Of a stretch of 64,000 nt of DNA, positions 8,450 to 19,267 are shown one piece after another. The first letter of the stretch is position 1. Each line of letters starts with the position of its first letter. The stretch lies in contig NZ_JAMBOQ010000001.1 in the NCBI RefSeq assembly GCF_023715685.1, forward strand, positions 992,001-1,056,000, written 5' to 3'. The stretch is from Priestia aryabhattai. GTDB lineage: Bacteria; Bacillota; Bacilli; Bacillales; Bacillaceae_H. Below the pieces are notes generated by a model. The model was not told the DNA's origin. It did no database searches and saw only the letters and a program-made list of their open reading frames with translations. Both the position numbers and the translations under genes were made by a program.

Positions 8450-10792
8450 TCATTCAATCGAACGCTTAAAAATATCTTGAAATTGATTTTTAAGCTGTAC
8501 ATATGACGTATAAATAAAGTTTTTTTCTATTTCAATCTGCTGCTGCTTTTGGCGATAAGTCGCAGATTCTATTAAATCACGTTTCGCAGAATTTTTCACT
8601 AACGAAATTAAGCCATTGTTTATTGTAACAAATTCTAACTCAAAAAACACCTTTGCCATAAAATCAATCGTTTCTTTTGACCAGCCCTTATGAATCGCTA
8701 GATCTTCTTTGTAGCGTTTTAAATCAAAAGGACCCTTCTTCGCTAAAAAGCCGTAAAACCATTTAAAGTGATCGCGAGTTGGGATTGTATCAAAATAATG
8801 GTCTTCTTCCGTTAAGAAAATAGCGTATATTCTAGAAGGGATACCTTGGACAAACAAACATTCAAGCCACTTCTGTGAAGGAGGCAAATCTAATAAAACG
8901 ATCTGTTCCCCTGCAAACATACATGCTTTTGCCTGTTCTTCATTTTTAATAAGAACAACATGCTCCATCGGCAGTAACGACTTGTATTTATCAATTGTTG
9001 AAGCGTGAAAAGCAACAACTTTCATTTGATCCGTAAATACCTGCTCAAAGAAACGTTTCACATCAAACGCACTGCGATAATCAAACATCTGCCATTCATC
9101 TACAGAAATATCTTCTACCATCAGCTGCGGCTTGCGCATATTGTTCCACTCATTAATAGATAGTTCACCTACTAATGACACCTTAGCTATAGGAGATACT
9201 TCATCTAATATATAGCCTAACCCAAATCCTACTGCATCAACCGATACACCGCTGTCTTCAAATACGAGTTTCAAATGATTCTTATTAGCGCCAATTTTCC
9301 GCATAGATGTTGTATGAACATCTTTAATGAGAACTTTTGGCTTCGGATTATGCATACCAAATGGAGCAAGAGCACTCATTTGTTCAATGTTTTCAAGCGT
9401 AATTTCCTCTGTTGTGCATACTGTATCAACTGATGTGATCGGAATAAAATCTTGTGCGGTTAACACGTTACTTGCTTGCTCATTTAGACGTCTGCGCAGC
9501 TCTTCTACATCATCGCTGTTTAATGTCATGCCGGCTGCCATTGGATGCCCTCCAAAATGCGGCAGAATGTCACGACATTTAGATAAGTTCGCGAATAAAT
9601 CAAAGCCTTCAATACTTCTTGCTGAACCTTTGGCAATCCGGTTTTCTGAGTCAATACTTAGCACAATTGTTGGTCTGTAGAACTTTTCTACGAGCCTAGA
9701 AGCGACAATTCCAACAACTCCTGCATTCCAGCCTTCTCCCTCTACAATAAGAACGCTGTTTTCATCCGGAGGATACATATCTTCAACAAATTCAACGGCT
9801 TCTTCCGTAATATCGTTTACGATTTGCTGCCTTTCCTTGTTTAACGCATCAATTTCCTTAGCCAGAACTTTTGCTTCTTCAGCATTTGTTGTCATAAGCA
9901 AGTGGACAGCTGGATCAGCATCTTGAAGACGTCCTACTGCATTGATACGCGGAGCCATGGCAAATCCAATTGTATCTTCAGTAATTTCTTCGCGTTTTAC
10001 TCCACATACACTCAGCAGCGCTTCAATTCCAGTGCGCTTCGTGAACTTCAGATAGTCAAGACCTTTGCGAGCAATTAAGCGGTTTTCGTCGACTAAAGGA
10101 ACTAAGTCAGCAATCGTCCCAATCACTGCTAGTTCTAACAAATGTTCAGGAAGCTCTCCTAACAGCGCATGAGCGAGTTTAAAGGCGACTCCTACACCTG
10201 CTAGTTCTTTAAATGGATATGTAGTTCCCGGTAGCTTTGGATGAATAATTGCATAAGCATCCGGTAAAACCGGACCCGGCTCGTGGTGATCAGTAATAAT
10301 TAAATCAAAATCTAATTCACGTGCATACGCCGTTTCTTCGACTGCCGAAATACCTGTGTCTACCGTAATCACGAGCTGATAGCCGCCTGCGTTTATTTTA
10401 TCAAATGCTGCCTTATTCGGCCCATAACCTTCTGTAAAGCGATTAGGAATATAAAAATCAGCATCAGCGCCGAGCTGCTGTAAAGCAGATAACATAACAG
10501 AAGTACTGCTGACGCCGTCCGCATCGTAATCTCCATATATCATAATTTTTTCATTATGATCAATTGCTTGCTGAATACGAGCTACTGCTTTGTCCATATC
10601 GTGCAATAAAAACGGATCGTGGAATGTTTGTGCATCAACGTGTAAAAACTCACGTGCCGCTTCTACTGTTGTCATGCCTCTATTAAGTAATAACGAAGCT
10701 ACTAGAGGTGTAATATTGAGGTTTTCTACAAATTCATTAACAAGTTGTTCATCACATTCTTGAACATTCCAACGTTTTTTTGACTGTAACAT
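8450..10792 (-). CDS. recJ: Single-stranded-DNA-specific exonuclease RecJ
   Basis: A 5'-3' exonuclease on single-stranded DNA, used in recombination and repair. The DHH-family core shows IYGDYDADGVSST (about 80-92) and the signature ITDHHEPG (about 145-152). The DHHA1 domain carries FGGHPMAAGM. An OB-type domain and a Firmicutes-type C-terminal extension follow. The 780 residues fit the Bacillus form. The 140 bases upstream of it hold only the secDF terminator and no gene; B. subtilis has extra genes there. Confidence 0.96.
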   Translation of the reverse strand: MLQSKKRWNVQECDEQLVNEFVENLNITPLVASLLLNRGMTTVEAAREFLHVDAQTFHDPFLLHDMDKAVARIQQAIDHNEKIMIYGDYDADGVSSTSVMLSALQQLGADADFYIPNRFTEGYGPNKAAFDKINAGGYQLVITVDTGISAVEETAYARELDFDLIITDHHEPGPVLPDAYAIIHPKLPGTTYPFKELAGVGVAFKLAHALLGELPEHLLELAVIGTIADLVPLVDENRLIARKGLDYLKFTKRTGIEALLSVCGVKREEITEDTIGFAMAPRINAVGRLQDADPAVHLLMTTNAEEAKVLAKEIDALNKERQQIVNDITEEAVEFVEDMYPPDENSVLIVEGEGWNAGVVGIVASRLVEKFYRPTIVLSIDSENRIAKGSARSIEGFDLFANLSKCRDILPHFGGHPMAAGMTLNSDDVEELRRRLNEQASNVLTAQDFIPITSVDTVCTTEEITLENIEQMSALAPFGMHNPKPKVLIKDVHTTSMRKIGANKNHLKLVFEDSGVSVDAVGFGLGYILDEVSPIAKVSLVGELSINEWNNMRKPQLMVEDISVDEWQMFDYRSAFDVKRFFEQVFTDQMKVVAFHASTIDKYKSLLPMEHVVLIKNEEQAKACMFAGEQIVLLDLPPSQKWLECLFVQGIPSRIYAIFLTEEDHYFDTIPTRDHFKWFYGFLAKKGPFDLKRYKEDLAIHKGWSKETIDFMAKVFFELEFVTINNGLISLVKNSAKRDLIESATYRQKQQQIEIEKNFIYTSYVQLKNQFQDIFKRSIE

Positions 10793-10897
10793 GTCTCTTC
10801 ACCCCTTAACCCACATTATTATACTAGAGTGGATGAAATGGAGCAACGAAAGAAAATAAGCACATTTTTCTGACAGTGCGCCTTGATTTCTTATACA

Positions 10898-10928
10898 CAA
10901 AAAAACGTGCGAACACTTCGCACGTTTT
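10898..10928 (-). terminator. Terminator after secDF
   Basis: AAAACGTGCGAA and TTCGCACGTTTT form a 12-bp stem with a 3-base loop, followed on the minus strand by U residues. It begins 4 bases beyond the secDF stop. Confidence 0.87.
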
Positions 10929-10932
10929 GGAA

Positions 10933-13170
10933 TTACTTGCTTTCTACTTCTTTTTGTTCTTCGCGCTTCAACTGTTTTCCTTTCCACACAAGCCATAGCT
11001 GAGCAGCAATAAACACAGATGAATATGCACCAAGGATTAAACCTACTAACAGGGCAATTGAGAAGTTTTGAATCGATTCACTTCCGAATAGAAGAAGTGC
11101 TACAACTGCAATCACAACTGTTAACACGGTGTTCATCGAACGAGTAAACGTTTCACGCAAACTTAGATTTACGATAAACGCCAAATCGTCAAACGTTTTG
11201 GATTTAAATTTCTGCATATTTTCACGAATGCGGTCAAACGTAACGATCGTATCGTTAATTGAGTAACCAACAATTGTCAAGATAGCGGCAATGAAGGTTA
11301 AATCAACTTCTAATCTTGTTAAGCTGAAGACGGTAACGATAAAGAACGCATCATGTAACAGAGCAAGTACGGCTGCAAGCGCCATGTAAAACTCAAATCG
11401 GATGGTTACATAAATAATAATTCCGATTGAAGCAATCAGGATTGCAAGCATCGCATTTTTCGCCAGTTCTTTTCCAACTGTCGGCGAAACGGTGCTTACA
11501 TTTGGTTCAGAACCGTATTTATCTTTAAAGTGATCTTTTAAATTTGCAATTTCTTTTTTATTCAAGACCCCAACTACACGTACAACACCCGTATCGTTAC
11601 TTTTTCCTGTAATGACTACGTCATCCGTTTTGATATCGAGAGACTTCATTTCACGCTGTATCTCAGCCTGCGTAACGGTATGATTTGCCGGAATCTCTAT
11701 GCGAGTTCCGCTCGTAAAGTCAATACCGAGGTTCAGCCTGAACACAGCAACCGATATAATACCGATAATCACGAGCACGCTTGAAAACGTGAAGAACGCT
11801 TTACGGTATTTAACAAAGTCAATTTTATCCCAACGCGTAGGTAAAACGGTTGTGCCGTCGTCCTTACTTAAATCGTGAATTTGCTCTTTCTTCACACCAA
11901 AGTAGCCTGGTCGTTTATTAAACCAGCGGCTGTTTACTAAAAGGCTCATTAATAAACGCGTACCATAAACAGCAGTCACAAAGCTTAGCACAATTCCGAT
12001 CATTAATGTTGTTGCAAATCCTTTTACTGAACTTTGACCGTAAAAGAACAATACAAGAGCCGCTAACATCGTTGTAATATTGGCATCAAAAATGGTCGCA
12101 AGTGAGCGACGATTTCCTGCCCGGTAAGCCGATATAACAGACCTTCCTGTTTTCAGTTCATCTTTAATCCGCTCGTAGGTAATAATATTTGCATCTACTG
12201 CCATACCTACGCCGAGAATGAGAGCCGCGATACCTGGAAGCGTCATAACCACGTGCATCCAGTCAAATACAACTAAGTTTAAGTACACATAGAAGCTGAG
12301 TGTAATGACGGCAACAAGCCCCGGTAAACGATAGAAAAACAGCATGTAAAGGAAAATAATTCCAACGCCGATAATACCCGCTAATATAGTCGTGTGAAGA
12401 GCTTCTTCTCCAAACTGTGCTCCAACGGATGTAGAGTATAGCTCATCTAATTTAACTGGCAGCGACCCAGCATTTAGCAATTCCGCCAGCTGCGTTGCAC
12501 TTTTTACTGTGAAGTTTCCACCTGAAATCTCAACATCTGGCTGTGTTAACACGCTGTTAACAGATGCTGCAGACAGATACTTCGGATTTTGTTTTGCGGC
12601 TTCTTTTTGGTACGAGTCTTTTCCTTCTTCATAATCCAGCCAAATGACAATTAAATTGTTAGGTGCTGGTTTTTGAGAAAGCTCTCGCGTGATCTTTTCA
12701 AATTTTTTCGCATTTTTTAACTTTAATGAGACGCTAGGCTGATTGCTTTGGTCAAACGATTGCTTTGCTCCGCCTTGCGCTAAGTCTGTACCATCCATCA
12801 GCACTTTGTCGTTCACATCACGGAACGTTAAGTTAGCTTGAGTTGATAACAGCTCTCTGGCTTGCTTTTGATTCGTGACACCTGCTAGCTGAACGCGGAT
12901 GCGGTCGTCTCCTTCAATTTGAATGCTGGGCTCACTAACTCCCAGTACATCGACACGTTGACGCAGCGCTTCAACCGTGCTGTTAAGTGCCTTCTTGTCA
13001 ATGACATCGCCTTTTTTAGCTGGACTGACTTTATATAAAATTTCAAATCCACCTTGAAGGTCGAGGCCAAGTTTAATATCTTTTGTAATTCCAGTCATCG
13101 TTGTTCCGATTGTACTAAACACAAGCAGTACTAAGAGGAAAAAGGCAACGATACGTCCTCTTTTAACCAT
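10933..13170 (-). CDS. secDF: Fused protein-export membrane protein SecDF
   Basis: Uses the proton gradient to help the Sec translocon release exported proteins. SecD and SecF, separate in many bacteria, are fused here as in B. subtilis. The SecD part is about 1-430 (LGLDLQGGFEILY, large external loop, then six helices with the GMAVDANIITYERI motif). The SecF part is about 455-745 (LGIDFTSGTRIEI, then GYSINDTIVTFDRIREN). I prefer the ATG at 13170, 11 bases from GGAGG, over a TTG two codons earlier. A sigma-A promoter lies upstream and a terminator downstream, so it appears to be a single-gene unit. Confidence 0.96.
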   Translation of the reverse strand: MVKRGRIVAFFLLVLLVFSTIGTTMTGITKDIKLGLDLQGGFEILYKVSPAKKGDVIDKKALNSTVEALRQRVDVLGVSEPSIQIEGDDRIRVQLAGVTNQKQARELLSTQANLTFRDVNDKVLMDGTDLAQGGAKQSFDQSNQPSVSLKLKNAKKFEKITRELSQKPAPNNLIVIWLDYEEGKDSYQKEAAKQNPKYLSAASVNSVLTQPDVEISGGNFTVKSATQLAELLNAGSLPVKLDELYSTSVGAQFGEEALHTTILAGIIGVGIIFLYMLFFYRLPGLVAVITLSFYVYLNLVVFDWMHVVMTLPGIAALILGVGMAVDANIITYERIKDELKTGRSVISAYRAGNRRSLATIFDANITTMLAALVLFFYGQSSVKGFATTLMIGIVLSFVTAVYGTRLLMSLLVNSRWFNKRPGYFGVKKEQIHDLSKDDGTTVLPTRWDKIDFVKYRKAFFTFSSVLVIIGIISVAVFRLNLGIDFTSGTRIEIPANHTVTQAEIQREMKSLDIKTDDVVITGKSNDTGVVRVVGVLNKKEIANLKDHFKDKYGSEPNVSTVSPTVGKELAKNAMLAILIASIGIIIYVTIRFEFYMALAAVLALLHDAFFIVTVFSLTRLEVDLTFIAAILTIVGYSINDTIVTFDRIRENMQKFKSKTFDDLAFIVNLSLRETFTRSMNTVLTVVIAVVALLLFGSESIQNFSIALLVGLILGAYSSVFIAAQLWLVWKGKQLKREEQKEVESK

Positions 13171-13236
13171 CGACAAAAAATCCTCCTTCTTATGTAAAAA
13201 ACATGAAATGATAACAATAGATAAATGACCAATCTA

Positions 13237-13265
13237 ATTATCATTCATAACCTAATGTCTGTCAA
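13237..13265 (-). promoter_or_regulatory. Sigma-A promoter of secDF
   Basis: On the minus strand a perfect TTGACA (13260-13265) is 17 bases from GATAAT (13237-13242), about 67 bases before the secDF start. Confidence 0.72.
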
Positions 13266-13307
13266 ATAAAGACCTTATCAAATTTTAATACATGTATTTT
13301 ACAAACT

Positions 13308-13601
13308 CTACTTTAATAATTCTTTCCAGTCTTCTCCATTATTAACACTGGAGAACATATCAGATTTATAAGATTCAATGGTTACATAGCTCATCACCTG
13401 TGTGATCTTAACAGATAAAATATCATTTACAACTTGATGGAGAGATAGCTCCTTTTCTTTTTTCCATTTTTTCATTTCCAAATAACTCAATAAATCGTTC
13501 TCCGTTACTTCTTCATATCCAAGCATATGAAACTCTTCCATTTTGCTAGATACGACGGGCTGTATAAGTTCTTTCGAAGCTGAAATAAATGGATGTGCCA
13601 T
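13308..13601 (-). CDS. comN: Post-transcriptional regulator ComN
   Basis: In B. subtilis ComN (formerly YrzD) affects comE competence mRNA after transcription. This 97-residue protein has the family pattern: FHMLGYEEVTENDLLSYL, a basic KKWKKEKE turn and a helix with VVNDILSVKITQVM, followed by YVTIESYK. The binding site AAAGGAGGATCGAT before ATG is strong. It is divergent from spoVB and lies upstream of secDF, the same neighbours as yrzD/comN in B. subtilis. I see no clear terminator after it. Confidence 0.82.
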   Translation of the reverse strand: MAHPFISASKELIQPVVSSKMEEFHMLGYEEVTENDLLSYLEMKKWKKEKELSLHQVVNDILSVKITQVMSYVTIESYKSDMFSSVNNGEDWKELLK

Positions 13602-13663
13602 ATCGATCCTCCTTTCCGTTTGACATTTTGCGTAAAATTTCTTTCTAGTCTAAGCAATACTTG

Positions 13664-13693
13664 TCATGCTTGGACACTGACAGCGCATATATT
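13664..13693 (+). promoter_or_regulatory. Sigma-E-like promoter of spoVB
   Basis: TCATGCT (13664-13670; 5 of 7 to KMATATW) is 15 bases from CATATATT (13686-13693; a full match to CATAYAHT). spoVB is known as a mother-cell sigma-E gene in B. subtilis. Confidence 0.6.
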
Positions 13694-13725
13694 CACTGTA
13701 TAAACCTCAAGAAAGCAGTGAGTAT

Positions 13726-15276
13726 ATGTCTAAATTTTTACAGGGAACTATTATTTTAATAATTGCTGGCTTAATTACACGTGTACTCGGGTTTGTCAAT
13801 CGAATTGTGGTGGCTCGAATGATTGGAGACGAAGGTGTGGGACTTTATATGATGGCGGTCCCCACGCTGGTATTAGTAATCACCTTAACACAGCTTGGGC
13901 TACCGGTTGCCATTTCAAAGTTAGTGGCAGAAGCAGAAGCTTTAGGTGACAGGCATAAAATAAAAAAAATACTTGTCGTCTCTTTAAGTATTACGTGTAC
14001 GCTGAGCGTTTTATTTACGCTCGGACTAATATTATTCGCTCCCGTTGTAGCAAAAACCTTCTTTACAGATTCACGTACGATCTATCCGCTGCTTGCGATT
14101 ATCCCAGTTATTCCAATCATCGCCGTCTCGTCTGTCATCCGCGGATATTTTCAAGGAAAGCAGCAAATGAAGCCTGCTGCTTATTCTCAAATTATCGAAC
14201 AAGTGGTGCGCATTACGTTAATTGCCGTATGTACAAAAGCGTTTTTGCCTTATGGAATTCAGTACGCCGCGGCTGGCGCTATGCTATCTTCAGTATTTGG
14301 AGAGCTGGCTTCACTGTTTTATATGGTGTTTATGTTCAAGCGAAAAAAGAAAATCACGGTAAGACGAAAATTTTTTGCCTCTTTACATGCAGGCAAAGAT
14401 ACGTTCTTTGACTTGATGCGAATCGCTCTTCCCACGACAGGAAGCCGCATGATTGGATCAATTTCTTGGTTTTTAGAACCGATTGTAGTAGCTCAAAGTT
14501 TAGCAATTGCAGGAGTAGCGACGGCTGTAGCAACGAAGCAGTACGGAGAATTAACAGGCTTTGCACTCCCTCTCCTGATGCTGCCTTCTTTTGTAACGGT
14601 GTCTCTATCCACTTCCTTAGTTCCGGCAATTAGTGAATCTCTTGCACAGAATCAAATGAAACAAATCGAATATCGGCTTCATCAAGCTCTCCGCTTGTCG
14701 TTTGTAACAGGCGGACTGGCCGTTGTTGTTCTTTATGTATTTGCTAATCCGGTAATGGAATTGATGTATGGTTCTGACAAAGCAGCTATTTTTGTCAAAG
14801 TAATGGCGCCTTTTTTTATCTTTTATTATTTCCAAGGACCTCTTCAAGCTGTTCTGCAGGCGCTAGACCTTGCAAAAGCTGCCATGATTAACAGTTTTAT
14901 AGGAGCAGCGGTCAAAACATCTCTTATCTTCTTACTCGCAACTCAGCCCAATCTAGGCATTATGGGAGCTGGCCTTGCAATCGTTGTTGGAATGATGCTT
15001 GTCACTCTTTTACACCTGTCTACAGTCATGAAAAAAATTACGTATAAGCTTCATGTGTTTGAATATCTTCGCAGCTTTGCTGTAATGGGAATATCAGGTT
15101 TCACCGGACATTTTGCTTATATGAACCTTTTCACTTCCATTCCTTTAAGCTTACGAACCGTTTTATCGATTGCACTTACAAGCTTTGTATATGTCCTGTT
15201 TTTACTGCTTTTTAGACTGATAACAAAAGAAGAATTAAACCGTTTTTCTGTGTTACGTTATTTTAAACGAAAATAA
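13726..15276 (+). CDS. spoVB: Stage V sporulation protein B, MATE/MVF-type polysaccharide flippase
   Basis: Needed for spore cortex synthesis; the family moves lipid-linked cell-wall precursors across membranes. The 516 residues form about 14 membrane helices starting at FLQGTIILIIAGLITRVLGF, with the family signature GDEGVGLYMM and GLPVAISKLVAEA near the N-terminus. The binding site before ATG is poor (GAAAGCAG), which is unusual beside its neighbours. It is transcribed alone from a sigma-E-like promoter and ends at a bidirectional terminator. Confidence 0.94.
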   Translation: MSKFLQGTIILIIAGLITRVLGFVNRIVVARMIGDEGVGLYMMAVPTLVLVITLTQLGLPVAISKLVAEAEALGDRHKIKKILVVSLSITCTLSVLFTLGLILFAPVVAKTFFTDSRTIYPLLAIIPVIPIIAVSSVIRGYFQGKQQMKPAAYSQIIEQVVRITLIAVCTKAFLPYGIQYAAAGAMLSSVFGELASLFYMVFMFKRKKKITVRRKFFASLHAGKDTFFDLMRIALPTTGSRMIGSISWFLEPIVVAQSLAIAGVATAVATKQYGELTGFALPLLMLPSFVTVSLSTSLVPAISESLAQNQMKQIEYRLHQALRLSFVTGGLAVVVLYVFANPVMELMYGSDKAAIFVKVMAPFFIFYYFQGPLQAVLQALDLAKAAMINSFIGAAVKTSLIFLLATQPNLGIMGAGLAIVVGMMLVTLLHLSTVMKKITYKLHVFEYLRSFAVMGISGFTGHFAYMNLFTSIPLSLRTVLSIALTSFVYVLFLLLFRLITKEELNRFSVLRYFKRK

Positions 15277-15300
15277 AACGCGGAGCAATCCGCGTTTTAT
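15273..15300. terminator. Bidirectional terminator between spoVB and the DUF421 gene
   Basis: ATAAAACGCGGA and TCCGCGTTTTAT form a perfect 12-bp stem with a 4-base loop, serving two convergent genes. The DUF421 stop codon lies in its right arm. Confidence 0.85.
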
Positions 15301-15950
15301 TGTTTTACATCTACCAAATCTATAAAAAACTTTCCGTTGTCATAGCTGCAATATGAAATCTTATCTAAGTTTGAATATCCAAGCTTCGCTAGCTCTGTTC
15401 TTAGCCATTCCGTTGTTTTGTGTTCATGCAACAGATGCTCTTCTTGAATAATGCCGTCAATGATAAAAGGCAAATTTAAATTACCTTTTTTACCTGTTTG
15501 CTGATCTTTTTCAAACACGGATAGCTTTCCTGAAGATTCTAAAATAGCAAATTCGACATCTGCTACATTTTTTACATTTTTATCACGCAGCTGCACGAGC
15601 AAGTCATTGAAGTTATATCGCTGCCTTTTCATTTCATGTTCGTTTATTTTTCCATTTTCAATGATAATACTAGGTTTGCCATCAATAAAATTTCGCATTC
15701 GATTGCTTTTAAGAGACCATATAGCTAAGCCGATTTGAATAATAAGAAGCGTTAACATCGGAAGAATTGAATACAGCAAAGGATCTTTTGGGTTTTCAAT
15801 AGCCATTACTGCCATTTCGGCAATCATAATGAAGACAACTAAATCCAAAATGCTCAGCTCTCCTATTTCCCTTTTACCCATAACGCGAAAAATAATTAAA
15901 ACGACTACGTATAAAAGCACGGTTCGCGCAACCATGATCAATAGCTCCAC
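15297..15950 (-). CDS. yrbG: DUF421 / YetF-type membrane protein (YrbG-like)
   Basis: Function unknown. Three membrane helices (about 1-85: MVARTVLLYVVVLIIFRVMGKREIGELS, then two more) are followed by the cytoplasmic YetF C-terminal domain (GKPSIIIENGKI, LLVQLRDKNV, VEFAILESSGKLSV). I set the start at the GTG at 15950 because AAAGGAGG lies 8 bases before it, giving 217 residues, close to YrbG of B. subtilis; the longer frame has no binding site. Convergent with spoVB and divergent from the next gene. Confidence 0.87.
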   Translation of the reverse strand: MELLIMVARTVLLYVVVLIIFRVMGKREIGELSILDLVVFIMIAEMAVMAIENPKDPLLYSILPMLTLLIIQIGLAIWSLKSNRMRNFIDGKPSIIIENGKINEHEMKRQRYNFNDLLVQLRDKNVKNVADVEFAILESSGKLSVFEKDQQTGKKGNLNLPFIIDGIIQEEHLLHEHKTTEWLRTELAKLGYSNLDKISYCSYDNGKFFIDLVDVKQ

Positions 15951-16096
15951 TGCAAAGACCTCCTTTATGTATTCCCTTGTAGTTTGTACCATTTATTTTA
16001 AAATAGCCTTACTTTTATGCGTCTATTTTGAAGTCCTGCCGAATATGCTCGTACTAAGGGTACGCCTATCTTTTTATTTCATGAGGGGGAAACAAG

Positions 16097-16480
16097 TTGG
16101 GTGCAAAACGAATGAGCAACGCTGTATTTGCAGGAGTAGCAACAATCTTAGTGATGGCTTTAGCGATTAGCATTATCTTTTCGCTTATTTTAAAATTCAC
16201 ATCGCTTGAAGAACAGTCGGTACGTTTATTTTTACTCATTCTCTCATTTATTACACTGTTTATCGGAGGATTTATCGCGGGAGGACGAAACGGTTCAAAG
16301 GGACTTCTTGTTGGAGGGGCCACTGGTATTTCTTATTCCTTTTTAATGTTTTTGCTACAATTCCTCGGCTATAGTCATCTGTTTTCTGCACAACAGCTTT
16401 TATTTCACGCTGGATTTATTGGAGTCGCTATTCTCGGGGGAATTGTTGGCGTAAACATTGCCGGTTCACGAGAAGCATAA
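16097..16480 (+). CDS. yrzE: Small four-helix membrane protein, TIGR04086 family (YrzE-like)
   Basis: Function unknown. The 127 residues contain four hydrophobic helices with short loops, and GGFIAGGRNGSKGLLVGG between the second and third, as in the TIGR04086 family. The start is the TTG at 16097, 8 bases from AGGGGG; an ATG five codons later has no better site. It lies between the DUF421 gene and yajC, the place of yrzE in B. subtilis. It ends at a perfect palindromic terminator shared with yajC. Confidence 0.8.
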   Translation: MGAKRMSNAVFAGVATILVMALAISIIFSLILKFTSLEEQSVRLFLLILSFITLFIGGFIAGGRNGSKGLLVGGATGISYSFLMFLLQFLGYSHLFSAQQLLFHAGFIGVAILGGIVGVNIAGSREA

Positions 16481-16514
16481 AAAAACGTCACGTACATGTA
16501 CGTGACGTTTTTTT
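16479..16514. terminator. Bidirectional palindromic terminator
   Basis: A perfect palindrome with ACGTCACGTACA at 16485-16496 and its complement at 16497-16508, flanked by six A and six T. It ends both the plus-strand gene and yajC. Confidence 0.9.
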
Positions 16515-16515
16515 A

Positions 16516-16779
16516 TTAATCTACGCTTCTTACTTCACGAATAGCATTACGGTCAAATGTTAATTTTGAACCGTCAGTGCTGCGAACCACAACTTGTGAC
16601 TCATCAATTGCGTCTACCAAACCGTGCATACCGCCAATCGTTACAATCTTATCACCTTTTTTAAGTGTTGATTGCATTTGCTGTACGTTTTTTTGACGTT
16701 TTTGCTGTGGACGGATTAGCAAGAAATAGAAAATGACAAACATTAAAAGTAATGGCCAAATATTTTGTAAAACACCCAT
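16516..16779 (-). CDS. yajC: Preprotein translocase accessory subunit YajC
   Basis: A small single-helix membrane protein that associates with SecDF and the Sec translocon. The 87 residues show the N-terminal helix (WPLLLMFVIFYFLLIRPQQKRQK) with the family's FYFLLIRPQQKR motif, then a cytoplasmic beta-rich part (LKKGDKIVTIGGMHG). GGAGG precedes the ATG. It is the last gene of the queA-tgt-yajC unit, as in B. subtilis (yrbF). Confidence 0.95.
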   Translation of the reverse strand: MGVLQNIWPLLLMFVIFYFLLIRPQQKRQKNVQQMQSTLKKGDKIVTIGGMHGLVDAIDESQVVVRSTDGSKLTFDRNAIREVRSVD

Positions 16780-16851
16780 GAAAACTCCTCCTTTTATTTA
16801 TATTATCAACAGGCACTCATTCATAAATTTGATGAAAATTCCTGTAGTGAC

Positions 16852-18009
<1,158 letters not shown>

Positions 18010-18014
18010 TTAAA

Positions 18015-19043
18015 TTACACGATTAGCATCGCGTCGCCGAAGCTGAAAAAGCGATACTTCTCTGCTACAGCTTGTTCATAGGCAGAAATTACGTTTTCTC
18101 TTCCTGCTAAGGCACTTACAAGCATAATGAGCGTAGATTTTGGAAGATGGAAATTGGTAATCATTCCATCAATTGCTTTAAATTCATACCCTGGGAAGAT
18201 AAAAATATTGGTCCAGCCTGAAGAAGCAACAAATTTGCCGTTATGCTCAGTTGCAATCGTTTCAAGGGTACGGGTAGAAGTTGTGCCTACTGAAATAATA
18301 CGACCGCCTTTTTCGCGTACGCTGTTTAGTAAAGCAGCGGTTCCTTCACTCACTTGATAAAACTCTGAGTGCATATCGTGCTCTTCTAAGTCGTCAACGC
18401 TGACTGGACGGAATGTACCCAATCCGACATGAAGCGTTAAAAATGCAATATGCACACCTTTTGTTTTTAACTGTTCAAGCATCTCTTCTGTAAAGTGAAG
18501 ACCTGCTGTTGGCGCTGCTGCAGAACCTTGTTCGCGAGCAAAAACCGTTTGATAGCGCTCTTGATCATCCAAGCGTTCTTTAATATAAGGCGGCAGCGGC
18601 ATTTCTCCCAGTTGTTCCAGCACCTCATAAAAGATGCCTTGATAGTTGAATTCTAACAAACGTCCGCCTTGATCGCTCGTTTCTTTACATACAGCTGTCA
18701 GACGTCCGTCACCAAACGAAATAACCGTGCCTTCTTTTACTCGCTTAGCCGGTTTTACAAGCGTCTCCCACGTATCGCCTTGTGTTTGTTTTAAAAGCAA
18801 TACTTCAATATTAGCACCTGTATCTTCTTTTGTCCCAAATAACCGTGCAGGAAGAACACGCGTGTCGTTTAACACTAAACAATCTCCTTCTTGCACATAA
18901 TCAAGAAGGTCATGAAACATATGATGCTTCACACTTCCTGTTTCTTTGTTTAATACCATGAGTCTTGACGCATCTCGCTGCTCAAGCGGTGTTTGGGCAA
19001 TCAATTCTTCTGGTAAATGAAAATCAAATAAATCTACTTTCAA
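18015..19043 (-). CDS. queA: S-adenosylmethionine:tRNA ribosyltransferase-isomerase
   Basis: Transfers and isomerises the ribose of SAM onto preQ1-tRNA to make epoxyqueuosine. The family segments [26 protein letters not shown] and [12 protein letters not shown] are present. I place the start at the TTG at 19043: AGGTGA lies 5 bases upstream and the protein then begins MKVDLFDF and has 342 residues, as in B. subtilis. A GTG three codons earlier overlaps the binding site and is unlikely. It heads the queA-tgt-yajC unit. Confidence 0.95.
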   Translation of the reverse strand: MKVDLFDFHLPEELIAQTPLEQRDASRLMVLNKETGSVKHHMFHDLLDYVQEGDCLVLNDTRVLPARLFGTKEDTGANIEVLLLKQTQGDTWETLVKPAKRVKEGTVISFGDGRLTAVCKETSDQGGRLLEFNYQGIFYEVLEQLGEMPLPPYIKERLDDQERYQTVFAREQGSAAAPTAGLHFTEEMLEQLKTKGVHIAFLTLHVGLGTFRPVSVDDLEEHDMHSEFYQVSEGTAALLNSVREKGGRIISVGTTSTRTLETIATEHNGKFVASSGWTNIFIFPGYEFKAIDGMITNFHLPKSTLIMLVSALAGRENVISAYEQAVAEKYRFFSFGDAMLIV

Positions 19044-19066
19044 AATGTTCACCTGTTTCTACTTAA

Positions 19067-19267
19067 TTATTTAAATCTGCCAATTACATAAAAAATAAGT
19101 GATAACACAACGCTTACTAGAATACATGTCACAATCGGGAAATAAAAGGTTGTATTTCCTTTTTTGATAAAAATATCGCCAGGAAGCTTGCCAACGAACT
19201 GCCATAACAGCCCAATGACTACTAAAATGCCCCCTAATGTGATAAGCATCTTAGGCATATCATTCAC
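19067..19267 (-). CDS. DUF2905 family small membrane protein
   Basis: Function unknown. The 66 residues hold two hydrophobic helices separated by the family's conserved [18 protein letters not shown] segment. The start overlaps the ruvB stop by 4 bases (ATGA), so translation is probably coupled to ruvB. B. subtilis has a DUF2905 gene at the same place, between ruvB and queA. Confidence 0.87.
   Translation of the reverse strand: MNDMPKMLITLGGILVVIGLLWQFVGKLPGDIFIKKGNTTFYFPIVTCILVSVVLSLIFYVIGRFK

Noticed and set aside
9327..9680. Plus-strand frame of 117 codons inside recJ
   Set aside because: Shadow of a well-defined gene on the opposite strand.
10799..10996. Minus-strand frame of 65 codons between recJ and secDF
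   Set aside because: Runs through the secDF terminator and end of secDF; no binding site; composition unlike a gene.
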